Shown: positions 57,355 through 64,000 of the stretch, one piece after another
Layout: every line of letters starts with the position of its first letter
Numbering within the stretch: position 1 is the first letter of the stretch
NCBI RefSeq assembly: GCF_024105735.1
Contig: NZ_JAAAML010000002.1
Coordinates: 248,001-312,000 of the forward strand
Length of the DNA stretch: 64,000 bases
Origin: Parahoeflea alexandrii
Lineage (GTDB): Bacteria; Pseudomonadota; Alphaproteobacteria; Rhizobiales; Rhizobiaceae
Direction: 5' to 3'
Made by a program: the position numbers and the translations under genes
The notes under the pieces: generated by a model
Told to the model about the DNA's origin: nothing
Database searches by the model: none
What the model saw: only the letters and a program-made list of their open reading frames with translations

Positions 57355-58116
57355 TCAGCCCAACCGGGCCATCGACGCAAGCAGGCTGTCCTCGTCGGGA
57401 TGTTCGGCCACCACCACACGGGATTGCCAACCCTGCTCCAATTCGCCCGCTATTGCACTCGAAAGGCAGAAAAAACGCACGGAATCCAGCGTTTTGCCGA
57501 GTTCATGATTGTTGCAAAGTGCAGAAAAGCGTCTTGCTGCATTCGCCGAGTAGAGCAGCACAGCGTCCGGCACGGGAGAGAAAAAACGCGATTTCAAAAT
57601 GTCAGTTGAATAACTTATTTCTGCCATTTCATAGCATTCAAGCACCACGTAAGCGGTGCCTGAGGCGCTCAGGGCAGTCTCGATGACTGGCTTGCGCGGC
57701 ACTCCGGCAAGGTAGGCCTGTACACCCTGCCCATCGCTTGCTTCCGGGAGATCCGCAGTCCTGCCCTCGCCCGCATTTTCGGCGATCAGGGCCGCCAGAT
57801 CCTCGGCCGTACCGCCACCCTCAGTGATCCGGAGAAATCCGGCGTCGCGGGCGGCCTGTGCCGTGGCGGGACCGACAACATGGATCGGCACCCGGCAAAG
57901 CTCTGATCCGGATACATCGCCCTGCCCGAACATGGCGAAGGCGCGGGCGCTTGTTGCGATCAATCCCCGGATCGTTGCCACGGGCGGCAGATCTTCAGCT
58001 GTTGCGGTGACCCTGCTTTCAAACAGCGGCATCAGAACCGGGTCATGGCCGAGGGCTGCGAGGCGCTCGGACGTCCGTTTCCCGCCGGGTTCCGGACGCG
58101 TTACCAGAACGCGCAT
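57355..58116 (-). CDS. hemD: uroporphyrinogen-III synthase
   Basis: HemD closes hydroxymethylbilane with ring D inversion. The 253-aa product has low sequence conservation, as is usual, but begins RVLVTRPEPGGKRTSERLAALGHDPVLMPLFE, the conserved first domain. It carries two similar alpha/beta domains (about 1-35/170-253 and 36-165). It starts 9 bp after hemC, and the Mic60 gene follows 84 bp later. Confidence 0.9.
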   Translation of the reverse strand: MRVLVTRPEPGGKRTSERLAALGHDPVLMPLFESRVTATAEDLPPVATIRGLIATSARAFAMFGQGDVSGSELCRVPIHVVGPATAQAARDAGFLRITEGGGTAEDLAALIAENAGEGRTADLPEASDGQGVQAYLAGVPRKPVIETALSASGTAYVVLECYEMAEISYSTDILKSRFFSPVPDAVLLYSANAARRFSALCNNHELGKTLDSVRFFCLSSAIAGELEQGWQSRVVVAEHPDEDSLLASMARLG

Positions 58117-58125
58117 CGCTCCGCC

Positions 58126-59049
58126 TCAGGTCCAGCTGTCGAAGAAACTGCTGCCGGCCCGGTCACGCACTTCGGCGCCGGCGTCCGCGCCCAGCTGCGC
58201 AGCATCTCCGAGAGGACCTTCACGGCGGATGTCATGCCACACCGAACCATCGGGAGTGAGGATCATCCCGTAAAATGAGAGCTGGCCGCCAGCCACTCTC
58301 GCCAGCCCCGCAATCGGGGTCCGGCAGGATCCGTCGAGCGCGCCCAGGAAGCCCCGCTCGCACAGAAGCGCGGCCTCGGTGTCGGCATGGTTGATCGGGG
58401 CCAGCAGTTCGGCAATTCGCTCATCATTGGTTCTGGCTTCTATGCAAATCGCTCCCTGCCCCGGCGCCGGGGGAAAACTCTCCGGATCAAGCAGTTCGGT
58501 GATAACCCCGGTATTGCCGAGACGCTTGAGCCCGGCATGGGCCAGCAATGTCGCGTCGACCTGCCCCTCGCCAAGTTTGCGCAGCCGTGTTTCGACCTGG
58601 CCACGGAAGGTGATGACCGACAGATCGGGCCGCAGTCGCCGGATCAGTGCCTGGCGCCTCAGCGAGGACGACCCGACCACCGCATTCAGCGGCAAGTCCT
58701 CGAGCCGGGGCGCGGAACGACCTATGAACGCATCCCGAACATCCTCGCGCTCCAGAAAGGCCACCAGCCCGAGGCCTTCGGGCAGCGCAGTCGGCATGTC
58801 CTTCGAGGAATGCACCGCCAGGTCCAGCCGTCCGTCGCTCAGCTGCTCTTCGAGTTCCTCGGTGAACAATCCCTTGCCGCCGATCTCCGACAGCGGCCTG
58901 TCGGTCACCCGGTCGCCCTTTGTCGACAGCACCACGATCTCGAACGCATCCTCGGGCAGCCCGTGCGCCGCCATCAGCCGGGAGCGTGTTTCGTGAGCCT
59001 GCGCAAGTGCAAGCGGACTGCCGCGGGTACCGATGCGGTAAGGTTTCAT
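58126..59049 (-). CDS. hemC: hydroxymethylbilane synthase (porphobilinogen deaminase)
   Basis: HemC polymerises four porphobilinogens. The 307-aa product begins [17 protein letters not shown] and has the cofactor Cys in [14 protein letters not shown] near residue 245. The start is ATG 59049; an in-frame TTG lies two codons upstream. It leads the hemC-hemD-Mic60-hemY operon and is divergent from tsaD, 155 bp away. Confidence 0.96.
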   Translation of the reverse strand: MKPYRIGTRGSPLALAQAHETRSRLMAAHGLPEDAFEIVVLSTKGDRVTDRPLSEIGGKGLFTEELEEQLSDGRLDLAVHSSKDMPTALPEGLGLVAFLEREDVRDAFIGRSAPRLEDLPLNAVVGSSSLRRQALIRRLRPDLSVITFRGQVETRLRKLGEGQVDATLLAHAGLKRLGNTGVITELLDPESFPPAPGQGAICIEARTNDERIAELLAPINHADTEAALLCERGFLGALDGSCRTPIAGLARVAGGQLSFYGMILTPDGSVWHDIRREGPLGDAAQLGADAGAEVRDRAGSSFFDSWT

Positions 59050-59203
59050 TTGCAAGTCATCCGATCCGTTGTTACCGACAAACTGGTACCGGGATCATCC
59101 CGCGAGCGCAACATTCAGGCGCGTGCGTGTCGCGTTCAATGGTTTCACTTGAACGCGCGCCACCATACATCACGCCAGACGACTAGGATCCGCAAGGACG
59201 GGC

Positions 59204-60301
59204 ATGACCACCGGTAGCATTGATATTCTGGGAATCGAGACAAGCTGCGACGAGACCGCGGCCGCCGTTGTGCGCCGCTTTACCGATGGTAGCGGCGAAA
59301 TCCTCTCCGATGTGGTGCTGAGCCAGCTCGATCTGCATTCGGCCTTCGGTGGCGTGGTGCCCGAACTTGCCGCCCGTTCGCACGTCTCCACACTCGACAG
59401 GCTGGTGGAACAGGCGCTCGCAGAGAGCGGCGTGCCTCTCCCCCAGATCGATGCGGTCGCGGTCACATCCGGGCCAGGGCTGATCGGCGGGCTGATGGTC
59501 GGGCTGATGACGGCCAAGGCGATTGCCATGGCGGCTAACAAGCCCTTTCTCGGCATCAACCATCTTGAAGGCCATGCGCTGACCGCGCGCCTGACAGACA
59601 ATGTCACGTTTCCCTACCTCTTGCTGCTGGTGTCGGGCGGCCACACCCAGATCGTGCTGGTCAAGGGCGTCGACGACTATGAGCGCTGGGGAACCACCAT
59701 CGACGATGCGCTGGGCGAGGCCTTCGACAAGACCGCCAAGCTGCTCGGCCTCGGCTATCCCGGCGGCCCCGCGGTGGAACAGGCAGCCCTTTCGGGCGAG
59801 CCAAAGCGCTTCCGCCTGCCGGTGCCGATGCGAAAGGATCCGCGGCTGGACTTCTCCTTCTCCGGCCTGAAGACCGCGGTGCGGCAGATGGCGGAGCAAC
59901 AGGCGCCGCTGTCGCAACAGACCATTGCGGATCTGTGCCTGGCCTTCCAGACCTCGGTCACGGCCAGCATCGATGACCGTATCGCCATGGCGCTGGAGCG
60001 CTTTACGGAGCGTTTCGGAACCGAATCAAAGCCAGCGCTCGTGGTTGCGGGCGGTGTCGCCGCCAACAAGGCGATCCGCACCACGCTTGAAAACCGGGCC
60101 TCAAGGGCCGGTTTCCGCTTTATCGCGCCGCCGCTCAACCTGTGTACCGACAATGCCGCGATGATTGCCTGGGCCGGCGCCGAACGCCTGGCCGCGGGAC
60201 TTCCTGCCGACCAGCTGGACCTCGCCCCCCGGTCGCGATGGCCGCTCGATCAGGCCGCCACCGCCGTGCTCGGCCACGGCAAGCGCGGTGCAAAGGCCTG
60301 A
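59204..60301 (+). CDS. tsaD: tRNA N6-adenosine threonylcarbamoyltransferase TsaD
   Basis: TsaD (Gcp/Kae1) transfers the threonylcarbamoyl group to A37 of ANN-decoding tRNAs. The 365-aa product starts with [17 protein letters not shown], has the metal HxxxH site in [10 protein letters not shown] near residue 125, and VSGGHTQIV. The ASKHA-fold ATP region continues with [11 protein letters not shown]. Its product is the substrate of MtaB, encoded in this window. In other Rhizobiales gpsA often follows tsaD, but here a YciI gene does. Confidence 0.95.
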   Translation: MTTGSIDILGIETSCDETAAAVVRRFTDGSGEILSDVVLSQLDLHSAFGGVVPELAARSHVSTLDRLVEQALAESGVPLPQIDAVAVTSGPGLIGGLMVGLMTAKAIAMAANKPFLGINHLEGHALTARLTDNVTFPYLLLLVSGGHTQIVLVKGVDDYERWGTTIDDALGEAFDKTAKLLGLGYPGGPAVEQAALSGEPKRFRLPVPMRKDPRLDFSFSGLKTAVRQMAEQQAPLSQQTIADLCLAFQTSVTASIDDRIAMALERFTERFGTESKPALVVAGGVAANKAIRTTLENRASRAGFRFIAPPLNLCTDNAAMIAWAGAERLAAGLPADQLDLAPRSRWPLDQAATAVLGHGKRGAKA

Positions 60302-60417
60302 TCCGCTCTTGACCTGAACCGGTATTGAAACGAGAGATCGGGCAAGGCATAGAATGCGGCCACGCCCGACTGGCGATCCCGACCCTGGCGCCAGGCGCCC
60401 AACCCGATGGAGACTTC

Positions 60418-60711
60418 ATGTATTTCGTCCTGATGTGCAAAGACAAGCCGGACTCGCTCGAGCTGCGGATGGCAACGCGCCCGCCTCACGTCGAGTATCT
60501 CAAGGACCTCGAAGCCCGTGGCATCCTGAAGACCGCGGGACCGTTGCTGGGCGACGATGAAAAGCCGGTTGGCAGCCTGTGGATCATCAAGGCAGCCGAC
60601 AAGCAGGAAGCCGAGGCGCTCGCCGCCGGCGATCCTTATGCCAAGGCCGGGCTGTTTGCCTCGGTCGAAATCCGTGCCTTCAACTGGACCTTCAAGAACC
60701 CGGAGGCTTGA
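60418..60711 (+). CDS. YciI family protein
   Basis: This 97-aa protein has the dimeric ferredoxin-like YciI fold, with the conserved His in RPPHVEYLKDLEARG, and AGPLLGD, DPYAKAGLF and the WTFKN end. Some members have hydrolytic dehalogenase-like activity; most are uncharacterised. GGAG before the ATG fixes the start. The EVE gene follows 1 bp later and is probably co-transcribed. Confidence 0.9.
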   Translation: MYFVLMCKDKPDSLELRMATRPPHVEYLKDLEARGILKTAGPLLGDDEKPVGSLWIIKAADKQEAEALAAGDPYAKAGLFASVEIRAFNWTFKNPEA

Positions 60712-60712
60712 G

Positions 60713-61150
60713 ATGGCTTACTGGTTGTTCAAATCCGAGCCTTTCAAATGGTCCTGGGAGATGCAGAAGGCCAGGGGCGACGCCGGCGAACAATGGGACG
60801 GCATCCGCAACTACCAGGCCCGCAACAACATGCGCGCCATGAAACTCGGCGACAAGGGCTTCTTCTACCACTCCAACGAGGGTCTGGAAGTCGTCGGTAT
60901 CGTCGAGGTCTGCGAACTGATCCATCCCGACACCACCATTGACGACCCGCGCTGGGAATGCGTCGATATCCGCGCGGTGTGTGACGTGCCGAAACCGGTG
61001 ACGCTGAAGGACGTCAAGGCCAATCCGAAGCTGGCCCAGATGAGCCTGGTGACATCGATGCGGCTGTCAGTGCAGCCGGTGACCGAGGAGGAATATCTCG
61101 AGGTCTGCCGCATGGGCCATCTCGAAAATCCGCCGCGATCGCCCGAGTGA
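60713..61150 (+). CDS. EVE domain-containing protein
   Basis: This 145-aa protein consists of an EVE domain (PUA-like) from MAYWLFKSEPFKWSWEMQ, with the conserved WDGIRNYQARNNMRAMKLGDKGFFYHSN. EVE domains bind modified bases and occur in both core RNA biology and defence systems. It is next to YciI, a conserved core arrangement, so a defence role is not suggested here. Confidence 0.92.
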   Translation: MAYWLFKSEPFKWSWEMQKARGDAGEQWDGIRNYQARNNMRAMKLGDKGFFYHSNEGLEVVGIVEVCELIHPDTTIDDPRWECVDIRAVCDVPKPVTLKDVKANPKLAQMSLVTSMRLSVQPVTEEEYLEVCRMGHLENPPRSPE

Positions 61151-61195
61151 GAGCCGGAGTGAGAGCCGCGTGATGCCCGATCCCGGCGCAGGCTG

Positions 61196-61843
61196 ATGAA
61201 AACCGACCCGGAGCGCTTCATCCGCGCCAACACCGTGCTTGGCGCGCCGCCGCATGTCCCGGAGATCCGGCTGCATCTGGCCGATGAAGCCCATGATCTG
61301 TGGCTCAAGACCGAGGACGAACTCGATGCCCTCGGCCTGCCGCCGCCGTTCTGGGCCTTTGCCTGGGCCGGAGGTCAGGGTCTCGCCCGGCATCTTATCG
61401 ACAATCCGGATCTCGTTGCCGGCAAGGTGGTGCTCGATTTCGCCTCCGGATCGGGACTGGTGGCGATCGCCGCCTGTCTCGCAGGTGCAACGCGGGTGAA
61501 CGCGGTCGACATTGATCCCTGGTCGGCCACCGCGGCCCGCCTCAACGCAGCGGCCAACAAGGTCGGGTTTGAGATCAGCCAGACGGATCTTGTCGGAACC
61601 GATTCGGGCTGGGATGTGGTTCTTGCCGGCGACGTGTTTTACGACCGGACCATGAGCGACCTGATCCAACCCTGGTTTTCCGCTCTCGCAAAACGCGGCG
61701 CGCTGGTCCTTGTCGGCGATCCCGGCCGCTCCTATTGTCCGCCCAACGGCATGGAGTTGCTCGCAACCTACCAGGTACCGGTGACACGCGCGCTGGAAGA
61801 CAGCGAGGTGAAGCGGACATCGGTGTTTCGTTTCATCAGTTAA
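61196..61843 (+). CDS. class I methyltransferase, ETF-beta lysine methyltransferase-like
   Basis: This 215-aa SAM-dependent methyltransferase has motif I VLDFASGSGLVAIAACLAGA near 80-100 and the post-motif VVLAGDVFYD. PFWAFAWAGGQGLARHL upstream of motif I is characteristic of the METTL20/ETFBKMT group, whose Agrobacterium member methylates ETF-beta. A broader L11-methyltransferase-like label is a safe alternative. No etf genes are in the window. It ends the tsaD-side run of plus-strand genes. Confidence 0.82.
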   Translation: MKTDPERFIRANTVLGAPPHVPEIRLHLADEAHDLWLKTEDELDALGLPPPFWAFAWAGGQGLARHLIDNPDLVAGKVVLDFASGSGLVAIAACLAGATRVNAVDIDPWSATAARLNAAANKVGFEISQTDLVGTDSGWDVVLAGDVFYDRTMSDLIQPWFSALAKRGALVLVGDPGRSYCPPNGMELLATYQVPVTRALEDSEVKRTSVFRFIS

Positions 61844-61865
61844 CACGAAATTTCTAGCTTGCGTG

Positions 61866-61890
61866 GTATATACATTTCGTATATACATTT
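61866..61890 (+). promoter_or_regulatory. brnTA operator/promoter with 12-bp direct repeat
   Basis: GTATATACATTT occurs twice, separated by one C, about 86 bp upstream of brnT. Each copy holds the palindrome GTATATAC. The stretch is much richer in A and T than its surroundings. BrnA autoregulates brnTA through upstream palindromes in Brucella, so this is a probable BrnA or BrnTA operator overlapping the promoter. Confidence 0.6.
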
Positions 61891-61975
61891 TTTGTTGCGG
61901 CGGCGATTCCCACCAAACTACCACACGGTTGTGTGAGCGCGAGGCGTGGGTAATCTATGTTGCGAGGAAAAAGAC

Positions 61976-62248
61976 ATGGACTTTACATGGGACGAAAACA
62001 AACGTGCTGAAACGTATAAAAAGCACGGCGTCGACCTTTTAGAGGCAGCTCTTATTTTTGAAAATGACGTGTTGGAAAGAGAAGACACACGCAGGAATTA
62101 TGGCGAGAAACGCATGATCGCTTTGGGTATGGCTGACGGCGAGGTTTACATCGTCGTTTATACCACGAGGGATGAAGTCTATCGCCTCATTACAGCGTGG
62201 AAAGGAGGTCAGCGTGACCGGGAAGAATATGAAAAGAGCCGGCCTTAG
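61976..62248 (+). CDS. brnT: BrnT family toxin (RelE-like RNase)
   Basis: BrnT is a RelE-fold ribonuclease that inhibits translation and is held by BrnA. The 90-aa product has the family features: FTWDENKRAETYKKHGVDLLEA at the start, RRNYGEKRMIALG, and YIVVYTTRDEVYRLITAWKG. ATG 61976 follows GAGGAAAAAGAC. Base composition is less GC-rich than its neighbours. It overlaps brnA by 35 bp, toxin first, as is usual for this pair. Confidence 0.92.
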   Translation: MDFTWDENKRAETYKKHGVDLLEAALIFENDVLEREDTRRNYGEKRMIALGMADGEVYIVVYTTRDEVYRLITAWKGGQRDREEYEKSRP

Positions 62249-62501
62249 CGACCTGCGGAAGATGAAGGAACGGGGTGAAACGCACTCGTCCGTCAACGCA
62301 GAACCCGCACCGGACCTGCCAAGGGGGTTTTGGGATGATGCCGAACTGGTCAATCATACTGTAACCAAGGAGCCGATCAGCTTGCGTGTGGATGCCGATG
62401 TGCTTGAGTTTTTCAAGGCCCAGGGAAAAGGACACCTGACGCGGATGAATGCGGTCCTGCGGTCTTATGTCGAGGCACAGCGATCGAAGACCCATCGATA
62501 A
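62214..62501 (+). CDS. brnA: BrnA family antitoxin
   Basis: BrnA binds and neutralises BrnT and represses the operon through its C-terminal ribbon-helix-helix domain. The 95-aa product has PISLRVDADVLEFFKAQGKGHLTRMNAVLRSYVEAQ near the C-terminus, the RHH. The GTG at 62214 is preceded by AAAGGAGGT, a near-perfect Shine-Dalgarno inside the toxin gene. Upstream in-frame codons exist but the spacing favours this start. Confidence 0.9.
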   Translation: MTGKNMKRAGLSDLRKMKERGETHSSVNAEPAPDLPRGFWDDAELVNHTVTKEPISLRVDADVLEFFKAQGKGHLTRMNAVLRSYVEAQRSKTHR

Positions 62502-62610
62502 GACAGATCGATCGTTCATACGCATGAGACCCGGAATCGAAACCGCGGCGCGGTTGATCTCTCAATGACACGGCATCCGTGATAAGATCGTTCCTTTGCG
62601 GGAGAGGCTC

Positions 62611-63021
62611 ATGAATTTTGCAGGCATGAACTATCTGGCAATCCTTGTCGCGGCCATTGTCGCCTTTGTCATTGGCGCGGTCTATTACGGGTCGCTGAGC
62701 AAGCCGTGGATGAAGGCCGCGAGGCTTGACCCGGAAGGGCCAAAGCCGGCCATGGCGCCGCTGATGATTACGACCTTCATCCTCGAGCTGGGCCTGGCCT
62801 TCGTGACCGCCGGCATGATCGGCCACCTCGGAGCCGGCCAGGTGACACCGGTCAACGGTTTGATTTCAGGCCTGTTCATCTGGGCCGGCATCATCTTCAC
62901 CACCATGACGATCAACAACCGATACCAGGGCTTTGGCTGGGACCTGACCCTGATTGATGGACTGCACTGGCTCTTGGTGATGATCGGGATCGGCCTGACC
63001 ATCGGCTGGTTCGGGGTCTGA
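62611..63021 (+). CDS. DUF1761 family membrane protein
   Basis: This 136-aa protein has four membrane helices (about 8-28, 50-73, 80-100 and 112-132). The landmarks YYGSLSKPWMKA after helix 1 and FTTMTINNRYQGFGW before helix 4 fit the DUF1761 family. Function is unknown. GGGAGAGG precedes ATG 62611. It ends convergently 23 bp from the L,D-transpeptidase gene. Confidence 0.8.
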   Translation: MNFAGMNYLAILVAAIVAFVIGAVYYGSLSKPWMKAARLDPEGPKPAMAPLMITTFILELGLAFVTAGMIGHLGAGQVTPVNGLISGLFIWAGIIFTTMTINNRYQGFGWDLTLIDGLHWLLVMIGIGLTIGWFGV

Positions 63022-63044
63022 CCGCAAGCCGCGCGTTCGCCGTT

Positions 63045-63593
63045 CTACTGAACCCGGATGATCGTGCCACGCCTGAGCAATGGCATGATGCGCAGCATGT
63101 CGCGTCGTGAGAGTGCGATGCAGCCCTGTGTCGGCGGAAATCCGGGCTTCGCCACATGCAGGAAGATCGCGCTGCCGATGCCGCGCCGCCGCGAACGGAT
63201 GTTCCAGTCGAGCACGAATCCGAAATCGTAGAGAACATCGTTTCGGACAAGTGTCTCGTGGCTGGCCGGAAACGGCAGCCGCACCGGCCTGTTGTAAGCC
63301 CCATGCCCTGGCGCGTCGCACCATCCATCCCGGCAGCTCACCCGCTGCAAGGCCAGACCCGCACCGTCTGGCGTAAGCATGCCGCCGCGTCGAAACCCCG
63401 ACAGAACGGCCATGGTCGCGCGCGGCGTTCCGCCATCGCCCTCCCGTTTGAACGCGGTCACGCCACCCCGCCCGAGCGCCGCCGGAACCGTCACCGGCCC
63501 GATCCTGACCAGCCCCTTGAGCCGGTTCATCGGCGACGTCCGCACCGCGATCACCCGTGGTCCAGTCCGTTTTGCCGGCGGTTTGTGTAACAT
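63045..63593 (-). CDS. L,D-transpeptidase (YkuD) family protein
   Basis: This 182-aa YkuD-domain protein has the catalytic motif HVAKPGFPPTQGCIALS (H-x-n-GC-x-A-L-S) near residue 150. YkuD enzymes cross-link peptidoglycan or tether proteins to it. No signal peptide or lysM domain is obvious from the chosen ATG at 63593, so export would need an atypical signal; a longer in-frame upstream start to 63752 would add about 50 residues without a clear signal peptide. It is divergent from the response regulator gene. Confidence 0.82.
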   Translation of the reverse strand: MLHKPPAKRTGPRVIAVRTSPMNRLKGLVRIGPVTVPAALGRGGVTAFKREGDGGTPRATMAVLSGFRRGGMLTPDGAGLALQRVSCRDGWCDAPGHGAYNRPVRLPFPASHETLVRNDVLYDFGFVLDWNIRSRRRGIGSAIFLHVAKPGFPPTQGCIALSRRDMLRIMPLLRRGTIIRVQ

Positions 63594-63636
63594 CGATCTC
63601 ACGATCAAGTGCTCCTGCTGTGAGCCTGGACGACTA

Positions 63637-63671
63637 TTTAGCACTTTGCCCTCGCGCCGAAAGTGCCTAAA
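63637..63671. promoter_or_regulatory. imperfect inverted repeat between L,D-transpeptidase and response regulator genes
   Basis: TTTAGCACTTT at 63637-63647 and AAAGTGCCTAAA at 63660-63671 are complementary apart from one bulged G, around a 12-nt GC-rich loop. It lies in the divergent promoter region 80 bp before the response regulator start. It may be an operator or an RNA hairpin. Confidence 0.4.
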
Positions 63672-63751
63672 CAGGAACACAATGCCATATGACACCATCT
63701 GTGGCGCCGGATTGCTCCCGCGCCGATGCCTGTACGAAGAAGGAAGCCGCA

Positions 63752-64000
63752 ATGACCGCTCGCTCGATCCTGCTGGTAGATGATGACGATGACCTGAGAG
63801 AGACCCTCGTCGAACAGCTGTCGCTCTACGAGGAATTTGCCATTTCCCAGGAATCCTCGGCCACCAAGGGTGTGCAGGCTGCCAGGAGCGAACATGTCGA
63901 CCTGCTGATCATGGATGTCGGCCTGCCCGACATGGACGGGCGCGAAGCGGTGAAACTGCTGCGCAAGGGCGGTTTCAAGGCGCCGATCATCATGCTCACC
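63752..64000 (+). CDS. response regulator, N-terminal receiver domain (runs off window)
   Basis: Only the first 83 codons are present. They form a receiver domain: the acidic cluster in LLVDDDDDLRETL, the phosphoacceptor Asp in LLIMDVGLPDMDG near residue 55, and the Thr of IIMLT at the edge. LLVDDDDDLRETLVEQLSLYEEF resembles CenR-type OmpR regulators of Rhizobiales, which act on the envelope. That would fit the neighbouring L,D-transpeptidase, but the output domain is outside the window. Confidence 0.88.
   Translation, partial: MTARSILLVDDDDDLRETLVEQLSLYEEFAISQESSATKGVQAARSEHVDLLIMDVGLPDMDGREAVKLLRKGGFKAPIIMLT

Overview
This is a GC-rich, densely coded stretch of an alphaproteobacterial chromosome, most likely from the Rhizobiales (a Hoeflea-, Rhizobium- or Phyllobacterium-like organism; the genus is an inference). 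The evidence is the set of families and their arrangement: ffh / chorismate mutase / rpsP / rimM, a hemC-hemD-Mic60-hemY cluster, the cytochrome c maturation genes beside acnA, and lineage-typical DUF1223, DUF2794 and invasion-associated locus B proteins. No rRNA, tRNA, insertion sequence, prophage or CRISPR array was seen. Most of the window is core genome; the clearest accessory element is a BrnT/BrnA toxin-antitoxin pair near 62 kb.

Layout. 1-3.0 kb: ribosome and SRP genes on the minus strand (rimM, partial; rpsP; chorismate mutase; ffh). 3.5-6.0 kb: a hemolysin III-like membrane protein and an SLC13-type permease. 6.2-9.5 kb: a TPP-riboswitch-controlled thiamine-precursor uptake operon (YkoF-like protein, ThiX, ThiZ, ThiY). 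9.7-13.2 kb: a membrane PAS-GGDEF diguanylate cyclase, a Tat-exported metallo-hydrolase and a DUF4345 protein. 13.3-19.0 kb: dapF-mtaB-ftsY-ispZ-AI-2E-family exporter, a tightly packed plus-strand operon. 19.0-22.6 kb: a Nudix hydrolase and ccmA-B-C-D-G. 22.9-29 kb: acnA, DUF1223, a structured non-coding segment, DUF2794, an acetyltransferase and a Bax-inhibitor-1 protein. 29-38.5 kb: a YbbA/YbbP-type ABC system with divergent TesA-like esterase, ThpR, LMW phosphatase, pterin dehydratase, YkvA, an ECF sigma factor, an IalB protein, and TetR and YafY regulators. 38.5-49.7 kb: rlmN, a LysE exporter, an SDR, argG, M3 peptidase, typA, a chloramphenicol acetyltransferase-like protein and a GNAT. 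49.9-55.7 kb: ppa, yggU/yggT, MFS, glutamine amidotransferase and TerB. 53.8-63.6 kb: the heme cluster, tsaD, YciI, EVE, a methyltransferase, brnTA, a DUF1761-like protein and an L,D-transpeptidase. 63.75 kb to the end: the start of a response regulator.

How the genes connect. Ffh and FtsY, the two SRP GTPases, are both here. The ccm genes, hemC, hemD and hemY serve heme and cytochrome c formation; the Mic60 homologue inside the heme cluster links it to intracytoplasmic membrane shaping. The riboswitch operon feeds thiamine synthesis by salvage.

The items most worth follow-up are non-coding or architectural: a candidate structured RNA ending in a strong minus-strand terminator in the acnA/DUF2794 gap, an attenuator-like leader before typA, a CtrA-consensus site before a GNAT gene, an apparent CUG start for yggU, an ECF11-like sigma factor without its usual anti-sigma gene, and an internally duplicated acidic region in FtsY. 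No convincing new multi-gene system was found.
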